A stretch of DNA of 64,000 nt from Plantago major. Taxonomy: Eukaryota; Streptophyta; Magnoliopsida; Lamiales; Plantaginaceae. Positions 33,766 to 45,175 of the stretch are shown in pieces. The notes under the pieces are model-generated. The model was not told the origin of the DNA. It saw only the letters and a list, made by a program, of their open reading frames with translations, and searched no databases. Where the stretch lies: positions 87,650,636 through 87,714,635 of the forward strand of contig CM048841.1 in the NCBI GenBank assembly GCA_026545765.1, given 5' to 3'. The position numbers and the translations under genes are program-made. Within the stretch, counting starts at the first letter, position 1. Each line of letters opens with the position of its first letter.

Positions 33766-36700
33766 TGATTTTAAGACTGACACCATCATTATTCGAAAAA
33801 GAGGAAAAAAATTATGCCGTAAATTAACAGATTGAGAATAAAGTCCGTTCAACTCCCAAGAACATTATACTACTAGGAGATCACATGGTAACTGTCAATA
33901 ATAAGACAAGGTAATTAGCGTTAAATTCGGAGATCAGCCGCTAGAATCACAAAGTGGTACAAGTATCTGCATGCTAGCTAGTAGTAAGTATATAAAACAA
34001 TTCCAAACCACCAATCAAATGTTGATTAAGTTCGGTCAACACTAGATTCCAACGAGGAGCATCACGTGTTAACCTGCGATTAGTGCACCATTAATATCAC
34101 TAATTAAATTACACTTTCATAGTCTAAAACCAAGATTAGCCCGTGAAACCAAAAGGCAAAAACTAGCATTAAGACAAACTTAAGCTTTGTTTCAATCACG
34201 TAATTTAGCCATTATGCCTACTGAGTTTTCACATACAAAATCAACTAGTAAAATCGACTGTGGTTGACTCAAGCACAAACGAGCTGTCTTTTTATACAAA
34301 AATAAGATTTCAGATTAATTTCAATCTTTATAGACAAGTTAATTGACCCGAGAAAAAACTTATATACATATGTTCTAATTTATTTACGAAGTAATGATTA
34401 AATTTGACTTCTAGCTAACTTTATAAAAATCAAATAAAAGGGGTACACATTCATTTGGTATATTTGCATTGCGATAATTGAAGCTAACTTATGCGGACGT
34501 AAAACCACTAATTAATCAAGTTAGGTAAATTTGAAAAAATATCTAAATTTTACATTATATATTATCTTTTTTAAATTGATCTCGGGCTGGCTCAACCCTA
34601 TTTAAAGCCTAGGTCCGCTCCTGCTGATGGACATCATCCAATCTGAACAATTCCTATGTTTGTAGTGAATTTTTTATGAGAAATTGGTTTCTAGATGAGA
34701 AATTACATCCTACTTCGTCTTGAATTTGTCTTACATCAAAACTAAGATTTGGATGTGCATATATTAATTATCCGATCTTACAACCTAGATCACCTTCTTA
34801 TGTTCCCACGCTTAATGTCGCTTGAAGCTTTTAGTGTGCTTTTTGTCATTTTCAAAACGTTCATATTACATTTTATGTTTTGCTCGAACCTGCAGTACTA
34901 TCATAATTTGCATGTTTAAGTACCTATATATGTTTTTCCTTTTGAAACTTATAAGCCATCTTACAACATTTATAGATAACTAAAAAATGAAACTACCAAA
35001 CATACAAAAAGAATATATCTTTATAAACATATTACACATTTTGTTACTAAAAGTAAAAGTACACATTTTATCACATTTTTATGTTTGATTTTTTCTTTTA
35101 ATTTTTCACTTAAAACTACGCGTAAATCATAATGTATGAATTCTCCGTGGCAGATGAAGTATGGTTTTATCTTTACATCATATGATTGTAGAATTCGTAT
35201 GTTATACATTATTTTCAATTTAACTATATGATATTGCTGAAACGTATTAATTATTTGATATAGATAAAAGTGTTTTATGTACTAATCAACACATTTAATG
35301 CGCTCGTGCATTCATATTTTCAATTTTTATACTTTTGAACTTATACAGTTATACTTCCGCTTTAGGTGATCTAGCTTGCAATCCAAACGTGAATCACGAC
35401 TCCATTAGCCCACCTAAAAGAGCACCTCATCAATAAATTCCCGCTCATGCCATTCCCATACTACTAAATTATGATGACAATGAATTGAGCCATCCTCTAG
35501 AAGCTACTAATAAGGCTCCATCAATGAATGCTATCTTTGGGATGTCACATAGTGCAAGTTGCTTGTGTTGCTCACAGCTGTTGTCCATGAACAAACATTT
35601 TTTTACATAATATCTACAGAGCTAGAAGGGACTGGTTCAAAACAAATGCATGAAAACACAAATACAATCCATATCTATCTTCTCAATGGAACAGTAGATG
35701 ATGAAGATCATAGTAAATGGAGAGAATAATGACATAAAGAAGAATAGAGAACAGTTAATGGCTCCTAGTTTGTTGGTAGTATGAAGCCAGCAATGCTAGA
35801 AGAAGAAAAAAGGTGGTGGATAAGGTGAAAAAAGGCATCCATTTTACCCAACTTGCACATAAAGAAACATGCCAAAGGGAATGAGTTCAAAACTTCAAAC
35901 TCTTTTGTTCTTGTTACCTTTCTTCTTTTGGCAACTTGACAAATTGAATGAGTTGAAAGTTTAGTTTAGATAGATGAGAAGAATATGAGATGATGATCCT
36001 TTTCAGTTTCTGTCAGGTACAGAGAGTACTCATGAACATAGTGTGTGAGTGATCTATATTTCTATCTTTGTCCCTTCTTTCTCCATACCAACCCCACATG
36101 ATCCTCTTCTTGTCATGAATAAAGTGTTGCAAATAATACTACAACAAACTTTTACCTTATCAAATGCTAAAATTACCAAAAGATGGCATTATCTTTGAAT
36201 CTAAAACACCAATGTGTTAGTAAAATATAGCTAGACTACAACTAGCTAGTAACGTTGATGTCAACTCCAGATCTTCTCAAGATTTTATCTAAATATCTCA
36301 ATGTGCGTACCACATAATTCATTCATAAACTAATGTCATTTTGTGTACTAATATAGTCCAATAAATACAAGTTGCTAGACTATATGACTAATTTTTATTT
36401 TATTCGAATTTCTATCCAGATCCATTACACGTATTAATCCAAGTCATCAGATAATTTCGACTAATTCACATCACATCAGTGTGTATCTTTGGTAAAACAA
36501 GGTGATCATCCAAATGAGAATGGAATAATAATCACACATACAGTGGGAGTAACTCAAGAGAATGGCTGAGACTCTCTGATGTCTGTGCAAATGAGAAGCT
36601 TCCAATTATAATCTTCAATGAAATGAATTAGAGCAGTTTTTTTTATTTTCTGCAAAGAATTATAGTAGTTTTGTATATCACTCACTCACACATGTTAACA

Positions 36701-37013
36701 TTCACCAAACATATTTTTTAAGGTGAAACGGCCTTATCTTGGTAAATATCAAGTCGCAATAAATATACCCTAATCAGTTAGTTGTTGGGTGATTGACAAA
36801 TATCATGATCATAGAACCATACATTATTCCAATATGTTTACAATCATCTGTGCATTTGTCAAAACAAACAATCAGTGTGTAATAATTAAATGTTTATATG
36901 AGGCCTGTAAGCCTCGAACCTGGCAAGTTGCTCATGCACCACCAAGAAAGGAAGCATTAAAAGAAGAGGCTCTCTTGTTTTGTTTCCATTAAAACAAAGC
37001 AATTTCTGGTTTA
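33766..37013. other. AT-rich intergenic region
   Basis: No coding frame above background, no tRNA and no transposon terminus that I can support. Purine-rich stretches near 35700-35950 could belong to a transcribed non-coding region, but nothing shows it. Confidence 0.4.
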
Positions 37014-37187
37014 CTTGTCACAAATTGCATTAGATTCATCATATACAATTTGAGCATTGGATCTGACGACAATGAGAAACTGCCAAAGGATATGATCCTC
37101 CACATCAGCATTTCTTGGCTTTAAACAACCCCTGTATACCCGTTCTTTCTCACATATGCCTCTTTCGCTTGCGTACAAATCCTGGAA
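37014..37187 (-). other. Isolated exon-like segment
   Basis: On the minus strand an acceptor-like TATTCTCTTCCAG is followed by an open stretch DLYASERGICEKERVYRGCL, then KPRNADVEDHILWQFLIVVR, ending in a TAA. The composition is protein-like and the stop is plausible as a C-terminus. No upstream exons could be found, and I do not recognise the family. It may be the relic of a gene or chance. Confidence 0.25.
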
Positions 37188-37249
37188 GAGAATAATCAAT
37201 ACAGGCATGAAACGCTTAAACAATATTAGCAACTTGTGCATAGATGCAT

Positions 37250-39560
37250 ACTAAAAGAAAGAGAAAAAAGGGAAACGGAGCAAGATAATAGGCTGATTAC
37301 ATTTCTCATTACACCTATCGAATTTGGACAGCAAAAAAAGGATAACGGAGGTAAAATATCTGAATGTAACTTCAGCATGCAAGTTATGGATTGTTTTTTA
37401 AGTCAATTGAGAGTGACAGGGCTAAGATGTAGCAACATAAACAATGAATGAACTTTGAAATTCTGCTTCTGAGTTTCTCAACAAGGACAGGTCGAAGATG
37501 ATGAAGTAACATATTACCTAACAAATTATTAACATATTAATGATTGTTACTAAGTCTCAAATTATATTCAATTATTATTATATGAGCTAACGTTGATGCG
37601 ACAAGCGTTGAATGTAATAGTATAGGCCCTTCGACGTGCATGAAAATATCCCAATGCATAAAGTACTTGTAGCAGTCTAGCAGAAATAATAGTGTATGGA
37701 TGACGAAATCACTATGATAGAGAATATCATCAATTTGATTATGGCATTTGCTATCACTACTGTTGGTAAAATTAAAAATAGAAAAAAGGGTCTTATAATC
37801 ATGTAATGTTGATAATAAGGAAATTCACTGTTTTTTATCCATTTATTTGTAGGCTGAAATTTGTGGACTCCATATGTGATCAGCTGTATGCCCCTATCTG
37901 TATAGGGTCCAGAATATGTTTATATACAGAACAAGAATCGCCCCAAATCATCATGAAATTAAACTACTCATTCCCTTATAGTTTTGACCATATTGGACTC
38001 AATCTCATTTAGATGGAATGGATAAATCAAATCAATGGCAACAAACTTATATCCATGACATCAAATCTTTCCCCTGCAAGGTCATTGACTATACATGGGC
38101 TTCAATCTCATTGAAGATTGTCAAGCTATCATGAAAACTAGTCCTAGGGCTTATCATATCTTAAAGTGGACCAGGCCCAAAATAGAAGACGTGCACATAC
38201 AGCCTAATGAAGAAAATTCTCCAAGTGTTACTTCTCCTAGGTTGAACTCAAGGCAAATTGATTAAGATTATCCCATGAGTTTGCAGAAAATAGAAAGGTC
38301 AGACTACTCAGGAACCAGCATCTAAGGATATAGTAAGTAGTTCTTTTGGCTCCACATATTGACAGTATCAGATTTATTTACTTCATCCAGTTCAATAAAA
38401 TAATGTGATGAAATCACCATCAGTTTTCGATGAAGTTAAATATTAACAAGGTCTAATGTTACTGCAATAAAACATGGACTAGTATACTTCGAAAATAATT
38501 TCCAGTTTCTTGGTACATTCTAGAAAAAATAAAATCACTTCAACTGGAATTTCAGGCTGCTGTGAGAATATAGGTTTGGAGGCTAATCCCAGCTTTCCTG
38601 CCCCGGAATTTTAATTCTTAGGGGATAGTATTCAAGCTGCTTAATCACATTAGGTTAGTTTGTTTTTTTTACAATTAAGCTACTTATATATCAAGGATCT
38701 ATCCGTGCATTCTTAGAATGAATCTCTGACTGTCCCACTATTAATATCCACAGACAAGGTTTATGGGATTTAGCTGCACTAGAGATTACAGAGGCAATTT
38801 GAATACGAGCAACAATTAGTAATCCATGAAGGATGCTTTAATTTCAATTTAGTCATTAACACTGGGTAGGCAATGTCTCAGGCCAATTTTGCGTCATGAG
38901 ACCAAAACGAGTAACAAAACAGAAGCATATTGGTCAGTCATAAACATGTAGGTTGGAGTACAGACTGAAAGTCACTCTTCATGATCACTATAATGCAAAT
39001 TAATACAAAGTGCTCTGGAATCTGAAAATCCAAGGTGAAAGAATCCCAAGACATGTCGAAGGACAAGAAGAAAAAAAACCTCACTAAGTAATATCAACAA
39101 CTTTATCATTATGGTTTTATCACAGTCTGAAAATCAGTATTTACCACAGCAAAGCAGGCAACAGCAGTCGATAAAAACTATCCGAAATCAGTGGCTATTA
39201 TCATTAACAAAAGCTACGCTATCTGTGGTGTTTTAGGGTACTATTCTTCTATCTTGTTAAACAGTTATTCATATGCATACAGTAGCCTTCTTCCATAAAT
39301 TATCCCCGAATCCATATCGATTTAGTAGCTCCGTCTTTGAACATAAGTATTAGATCAACTAGTAATATGAAAAGATACATTAGCTTTGAACACAAGTATT
39401 AGATCAACCCTCAAACTTCTATATTGTCTAATCTAATTGCACTGCCCTGAATTTGTTCTACATAGCAATCATATTCATGAGACCATATGCAATCAAGGCA
39501 ACAATAGTAACTTCAAAATACAAGGAAAATCTGATACTATAAGACGAAAGATTTACCTTA
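37250..39560. other. Intergenic region
   Basis: No gene is supported. Reading frames are short and show no recognisable motif. Confidence 0.4.
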
Positions 39561-39847
39561 TCATCTCCTTATTCAAGCTATCAGCTCACCTAATCTTGGA
39601 CCTTGGACTCATCAAGATCGGTTTTTTTCCAGTTCAATCACAAAATCCAGATGGGAAATTATTCATCTTCTCCTTCCTCAAACTATCAGCTCACAGAATC
39701 ATGGTCCTTGGATTCATCAAGATCGGATTTTTCCAGTTCAAACAAAACCCAGATACAAAAGTATTCATCTTCTCCTTCCCACGATATCAGCTCATATAAC
39801 ATTGGTCCTTGGACTCATCAAGATCGGATTTTTCCAGTTCAATCTGA
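39560..39847. repeat. Three tandem copies of a ~100-base repeat
   Basis: The unit contains ATCTTCTCCTT ... ATCAGCTCA ... TTGGACTCATCAAGATCGG followed by TTTTTCCAGTTCAA, and occurs three times at a spacing of about 100 bases with moderate divergence. No function is evident. Confidence 0.8.
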
Positions 39848-40040
39848 AAAAGAAAAGCTTCATTGCCGTTGCCACAATGTCCCAAGAGGGTTTTTCATTC
39901 CCAGAACTAAACTAGAGTGCCTTTGCTACTGTTACTGTATAAGAATGACAAAAGAATAAGGAGCAGAGTGCAAATGATGAAATATTGTGGGGAAAAATGA
40001 AAAGGAGACTTGTTAAAGTTCAAAAACAAATTACAAATAA

Positions 40041-40112
40041 TGCCCCCATGCAGGATCGAACTACAGACCTCCAGTTTACAAGACTGGCGCTCTACCACTG
40101 AGCTATAGGGGC
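40041..40112 (-). tRNA. tRNA-Thr (anticodon UGU)
   Basis: On the minus strand the 72 bases start GCCCCTATAGCTCAGTGG and end ATGGGGGCA. The acceptor arms pair (GCCCCTA with the 3' TGGGGGC), box A (TAGCTCAGTGG) and box B (AGTTCGATCC) are intact, and the anticodon loop CTTGTAA gives TGT. CCA is not encoded, as in nuclear genes. There is no intron. Confidence 0.93.
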
Positions 40113-40698
40113 TTCTGTGGTAGTTTGTTTCTCCATTGCCTATTCATTCAAAATCAATTATGTTGTATTCAATCCATTAGCTATAGGGGTCTATTTGGTT
40201 CTAAGTGTGTTTCATCATGGTGAAATAGCACATCTAAGACTTGCATGCACTTTAAGTTGAGAAATGCAGTTGACCATGAAACACGATGCTTGGTAACACC
40301 TTTTGGAGATGCATTTCAGGCACTCGAAACGTGCTTCTGAAAGTAGTTTATACGATTAGTTTGGATGTATTTGTGCTTTTGAGGTCCACTTTTGGTATAA
40401 TAAATGCCGTAAATGTTCTTAAATTGATTCTACACCAATGACTGATCAACAAGTTCACATGATTTCTAACTCGATTTCTCTTTATATTAATTGTAGTTCA
40501 TGTAATTTCTAATTTAACAAATCAAATACTCGTCGTTTGCTGATGAATTAAAATTTCTGAATCAAGTTATGAATCTTTAATGCAATTTCCTTTATGTTCA
40601 TGGTACACAATTCGTTTATCTTTTTCATAAATCATAACTGAGTAAATAAAATTCATAATAGATGCACGTTAAATTTTCTTGGGAAACTAGCATTGTAG

Positions 40699-40707
40699 TA
40701 TAAAAAG
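40699..40707 (+). promoter_or_regulatory. TATA box of the repeat-peptide gene
   Basis: TATAAAAAG lies 62 bases upstream of the ATG at 40761. An earlier in-frame ATG at 40713 is only 14 bases from it and would lie before the likely transcription start, which favours the 40761 start. Confidence 0.6.
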
Positions 40708-40760
40708 GGTGGATGTATTTCACTAATTCATCACCAAACAACTGTAACATCCTCAAAGAA

Positions 40761-41309
40761 ATGAGGATACTATTTGTGTTCGTGTTGGTCATTGGATTAG
40801 TAACATTGACAACTATATCTTTAGCCGCTACCGATGAAGACAAACACTTGGAAACACAAAAAATCGACCCTTTTTCATTACAGGAGATTCACGATGGTGA
40901 TGGAAGGTTTCTATCACCATCACTCCATTCAAGGCTTCTAAATTTTCCTCAATTGTGGAAAATAAATTCGCGTACAGGGGACACCAATGGTCCTCCTAAG
41001 CCTCATCGCAGGTGGTTCAGAAGACCTAAGTCTCCTCCTAAGCCTCGTCGCGGGTGGTTCAGAAGACTTAAGCCTCCACAGGCCAGCGGTGTTGATGGGT
41101 TGGTGCCACCTCATAAGCCTCGTCGCGGGTGGTTCGGAAGACTTAAGCCTCCACAAGGCAGCGGTGTTGATGGGTTGGTGCCACATCCTAAGCCTCGTCG
41201 CGGGTGGTTCGGAAGACTTAAGTCTCCACAAGGCAGCGGTGGTGATGGGTTGGTGCCACCTCCTAAGCCTCGTCGCAGGTGGTTCGGAAGACCTAATATG
41301 TCTCCATAA
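40761..41309 (+). CDS. Unrecognised secreted precursor with 25-residue repeats
   Basis: A 182-residue single-exon protein. It opens with a clear signal peptide (MRILFVFVLVIGLVTLTTIS, cleavage likely near LAA) and a ~60-residue acidic-to-neutral spacer. An array follows: a short first unit (KPHRRWFRRPKSPP), then three 25-residue units of the form PRRGWFGRLKPPQGSG-VDGLVPP.K, then a last partial unit PRRRWFGRPNMSP. At DNA level the unit is 75 bases and nearly identical between copies. The Trp-Phe core in a basic, Pro-rich setting between Gly/Pro-rich spacers looks like a multi-copy peptide precursor. I do not recognise the family (no CLE, CEP, RALF, PSY or BURP features). The TAA at 41307 replaces a CAA expected from the repeats; the same frame then continues for 35 codons to 41417. 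Confidence 0.7.
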   Translation: MRILFVFVLVIGLVTLTTISLAATDEDKHLETQKIDPFSLQEIHDGDGRFLSPSLHSRLLNFPQLWKINSRTGDTNGPPKPHRRWFRRPKSPPKPRRGWFRRLKPPQASGVDGLVPPHKPRRGWFGRLKPPQGSGVDGLVPHPKPRRGWFGRLKSPQGSGGDGLVPPPKPRRRWFGRPNMSP

Positions 41310-41775
41310 GGTGGCGATGGTGATGGGTTGGTACCACCACACCGTTCAGAGTTTTCTCGCCCATGGAAAAGAAAGTCGCCTCCTAAGTCATTATTATTAG
41401 TTGTTCACAATATATAAATCTTCAAGAATTGGTCATGGTCACCTCCGTAAAATAATGATAAAGTACTACATAATAAGCATCCATAGGACATTATGATGCA
41501 ATAAGTACGACTCATAATAAAGTATGAATAAAACTTTGTCATTCTATTCTATATGAGGATCAGAACATTTATAATAATTCTTGAGAAATAATTCAACTCT
41601 TTGAGCTTCCATGGCCATGGCAGCCATGGAAGATATGGAGCTGGCCATGGAACTTGGAAGCTCAAAAGTTTCACCCATGGAAGAAGCTCTTCGAGCTTTT
41701 ATGATGGAAGATTTCCTTGTCACATGAAAAAAATTGATTCGTCGAAGCTTCGGTGACTGTGGTGGGGGTTACAAT

Positions 41776-42344
41776 TAGGGGTGAGTGCGGACGGGTAATG
41801 GCGGTATCTACAAAAAATCAAACTAACCTGCCTATGGCGAGTGATTATTTTTCTAACCCGTGGCGAGTGAATGATTTTTCAATGGACGTTGGTTCGGGTG
41901 ATAACAATGACGGGTGGATAGGCGGGTAAATTACTACATCAATTAAGATTTATTATAATCCAACAAATTAACAAAACATTTTGAAGGCAAGCAAAATGAT
42001 GAAGTACCATTTTCACATAGATAGTTTCTTAGTTTATATATGAAATAACCATAATTTTACTGCTACTAATCTATTCTACATATCTATCTATTCATTTAAG
42101 TTACAAGTAATTCATTTCATAGATATATACTTTTTTTGTAATGTGAACAATTTGGCGGATGGGGCGGGTGGGTTGCGGGTGGCACCTACGCAACCCACCA
42201 CCCGACACCCACCCACCAATTTTGTGGGTTATACAAAATTTAACCCGTCTATTTTTTTAAATTAAAAATCAATCGGCGGGTGCGGGTAAGATGCGGACGG
42301 TTTGTGCGGACGGGTCAGTCGGGCGGCTTGTTTGCACAACCCTA
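41776..42344. mobile_element. hAT-like MITE
   Basis: Begins TAGGGGTGAGTGCGG and ends TTGCACAACCCTA, with 8-bp flanks GTTACAAT (41768-41775) and GTTATAAT (42345-42352) that differ at one base. Length 569 bases with GGCGGGTGGG/CCACCCGC-type internal motifs near both ends. No transposase is encoded. Confidence 0.8.
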
Positions 42345-42352
42345 GTTATAAT

Positions 42353-45175
42353 AATTGAAGAAGGGGAAGAGGAGGTGGTGGTGAATTTTGGAGAAAAAAA
42401 AAGAATAAATTTGCGGTTTAAAATATAAACATGTTGTTTTGGATGGAGTTTAATTTCACTATTCATCAGCTAAAATATATTCAGGTATTTGGCATGAGTT
42501 TATACATCAACTCATTTAACTCAAATACAACTCCACTAAATATACTCTCTTTTTATCCTACTCTTTCTCTCTATCAACTGTTTCAATTAAAGAAAAGCAT
42601 CTTAACCCAATCAAACAACATTAAAACCTTTAAAACAAATCAAACCCTCACTTCTTTCATGCACCCCTATATAACAATACTACAAATCCTATAAAATTTT
42701 CACACTATTCCATACATCATTTTTTATAACTACATATAACTCAATTACTATTTATCAATATATTTATGTATTTGGATGGAGTAAATGTTTTTTTTATAAC
42801 TTAGTTTTTAACTATATAACAAACAATACGAAAGAGATTATTTAGAAGGGGTAGTTTTTGTAATTATGTATATTTGTTTTTCTAAATTATTTAAATTATT
42901 AATAAATTAATTTTTAATTATTAGATTATAAAATTCGTCCAATTATACCATTTGTACTAATGTTATTATTATAATAAGCCAAGCACAACAAATATTACAC
43001 CCCATTTCTTTTTAAAGGTTTACTATTTTTTGTTTTTGGATTTTTTTACAAATTTAACGTGTCATTTTTTAGAAATCCACTATATTTCCTTATTAATTTT
43101 TTAATCACTCTATTTCTCACTTTATCTATTATCTCTTTTACATTTTTATACGTTTACTGTAGCGCCCGTAATTTTAATAGACGAATTATGAAAAATATAA
43201 CTCGCTCTAGTTTGTGAGTTGGTAAATTCGATGAACTTGACTTGTAAAAACATAGAATGTTACTAGAGACGCCTTGCACGTCAAAAGACTTGGCATGAAA
43301 TTCTTGGTACTAATTCATGAACTAGTAAAATAATGCAGCAGCATTATAATAGCATAAATCTTGAAACATTACAAAGTCCTTAAAATCATAAAATTTAAAA
43401 ATGTTAAAAATCTTCATGATATTGATCACTGCTCAGGCAACGCTCGCCACTCCAATCATCTAGGCTTCAAATACCTAAAATTGATAATTTTTCCAAGAGT
43501 CAGTCGTGACCACTGACTGAGCAAATTCCATGCACGTACCATGACCTAAAGTTCTATCTTCATGTCTTTTAAAGCTTTTAATCTTGCTTAATGCAATGCA
43601 ACACTAAGACTTACTCTAAACACTTGAAATTGTTCTTCTTAAAAACTCTTAACTTGAACTTGAAACTTACTCTTAAAACGACTTAAAACTTAACATGATC
43701 GCAAGCTCACTTGGCATTGCAAGGTCCTACCCCAGCCCATGATGGCCTCTTAAAACTCTTAAAACACGACTAGATGCACTAATCACACTCTAGTCAATAC
43801 TCTTGAAATTGCCACTAATGCTTGGGGTGGTGTCCTTACGAGCCCTTACTTTTCTTTAACTTTAAAACATACTTTGCTTTAAACTTTAAAATCTTATTAA
43901 AGTGAATGCATGATTCTAAACTCTAACCTATAAATGCATGTGAACAACATATCATTATATATATATCCTATGCCAAATTAAGACATGATAATATATGCAA
44001 ATACAGCAGCATCAAATATACTGGATATATATGAATCATATATAATAGTGTGTCATAACTCCCACCATGGACATCAGGATTTCATTAATGAAATATATCA
44101 TAGCAAAACATAAATCTCACGATTACCGCAGTAACAAAAACTCTCGAAAAGAGATAGTCGTGATGTAGATGAAAGTAATAAAAGATAAATTTGCATCAAG
44201 GGTATACACTAACATGCAAGTACTGGTGCACCAAGATCATCAATTCTATACTAATAGCACAAAAACAAGTAACCCCATCAAATTTTAGTGCTAAACGACC
44301 AAAGCAAGTTAAATTGAACAAAAAGGAAAACCGGGCCATTAATCTGTTTATGCAGAATCACTAAATCAAATTTGATTGACAACTAATATATGAATGGATA
44401 AGATCGGTGCCATGATCAACAACACAACAGATACATAAATCTCATACCAAAGTATAGATAACAAGCAATCAATAATCAAGAAATATTATAATTAACTAGA
44501 AATTAAACACCGTGCTAAGCGCGGTGCCCATGTATTTTTATAATAAATAGTTTCCTCTGTTGAACTTAAAAACCCAAGACCTTCATTACACTATATGAAA
44601 AGTGACGATATAATACCGGGACAGAAAATTTTAACAGTCAAATTTTTGAACTTGTTCTTTCATCTCCAATTTTTTCATTTATATGGAATTGGGAGAAAGT
44701 AAAAGGTATTCCCAGCGTACCATTAATAACTTTCTAATTTTTTTTTTTCAGTTCCATTAGAGAATTTATAACCCATAAATGAAAAGTTTTTACCCAGTAA
44801 ATAATTATTTATTATTTATATTTCCTAATTTATCATCACTTTATTTAATCTCTCTCATATTTTATTACTCACTTCCAACTTTACCAATATAATACATCTT
44901 ACAAACTATTTTTTATTACCAATTTATTAATTGACGAGAAAGTGAGAGCTTATGAAGCTCTTAATGACCGGACGGAGTAATTAACACAATGTAGTCTTGA
45001 AAAAAACAAATAAAGAAAATAAGACATTCAACTGTAGTTTAGTAAGTACACAATACAATACACTTAATTTGGAGGTCCTATCACTTGTCCAATCTAAAGT
45101 TCCACTGTTGGTTACTCAATCTCGTCTCTTTCGCTTAATTCTTCTTCCCCGACTGGATCGCAAACCATCTTCAAC
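42353..45175. other. AT-rich intergenic region
   Basis: No gene is supported. From about 43158 (TGTAGCGCCCGTAATTTT) the sequence has the look of a retrotransposon LTR, and a GGACGGAGTAA near 44972 looks like a MITE end, but I found no partner termini for either. Confidence 0.4.

Noticed and set aside
36000..36120. Possible microRNA precursor near TTTCTGTCAGGTACAGAGAG and the CT-rich block
   Set aside because: No stem of precursor length and no match to a conserved plant miRNA that I could recall.
40938..41342. Overlapping ORFs of 134 and 137 codons in other frames of the peptide-repeat gene
   Set aside because: The 75-base repeat keeps all frames open in step. Only the plus-strand frame from 40761 has a signal peptide and a matching TATA position.
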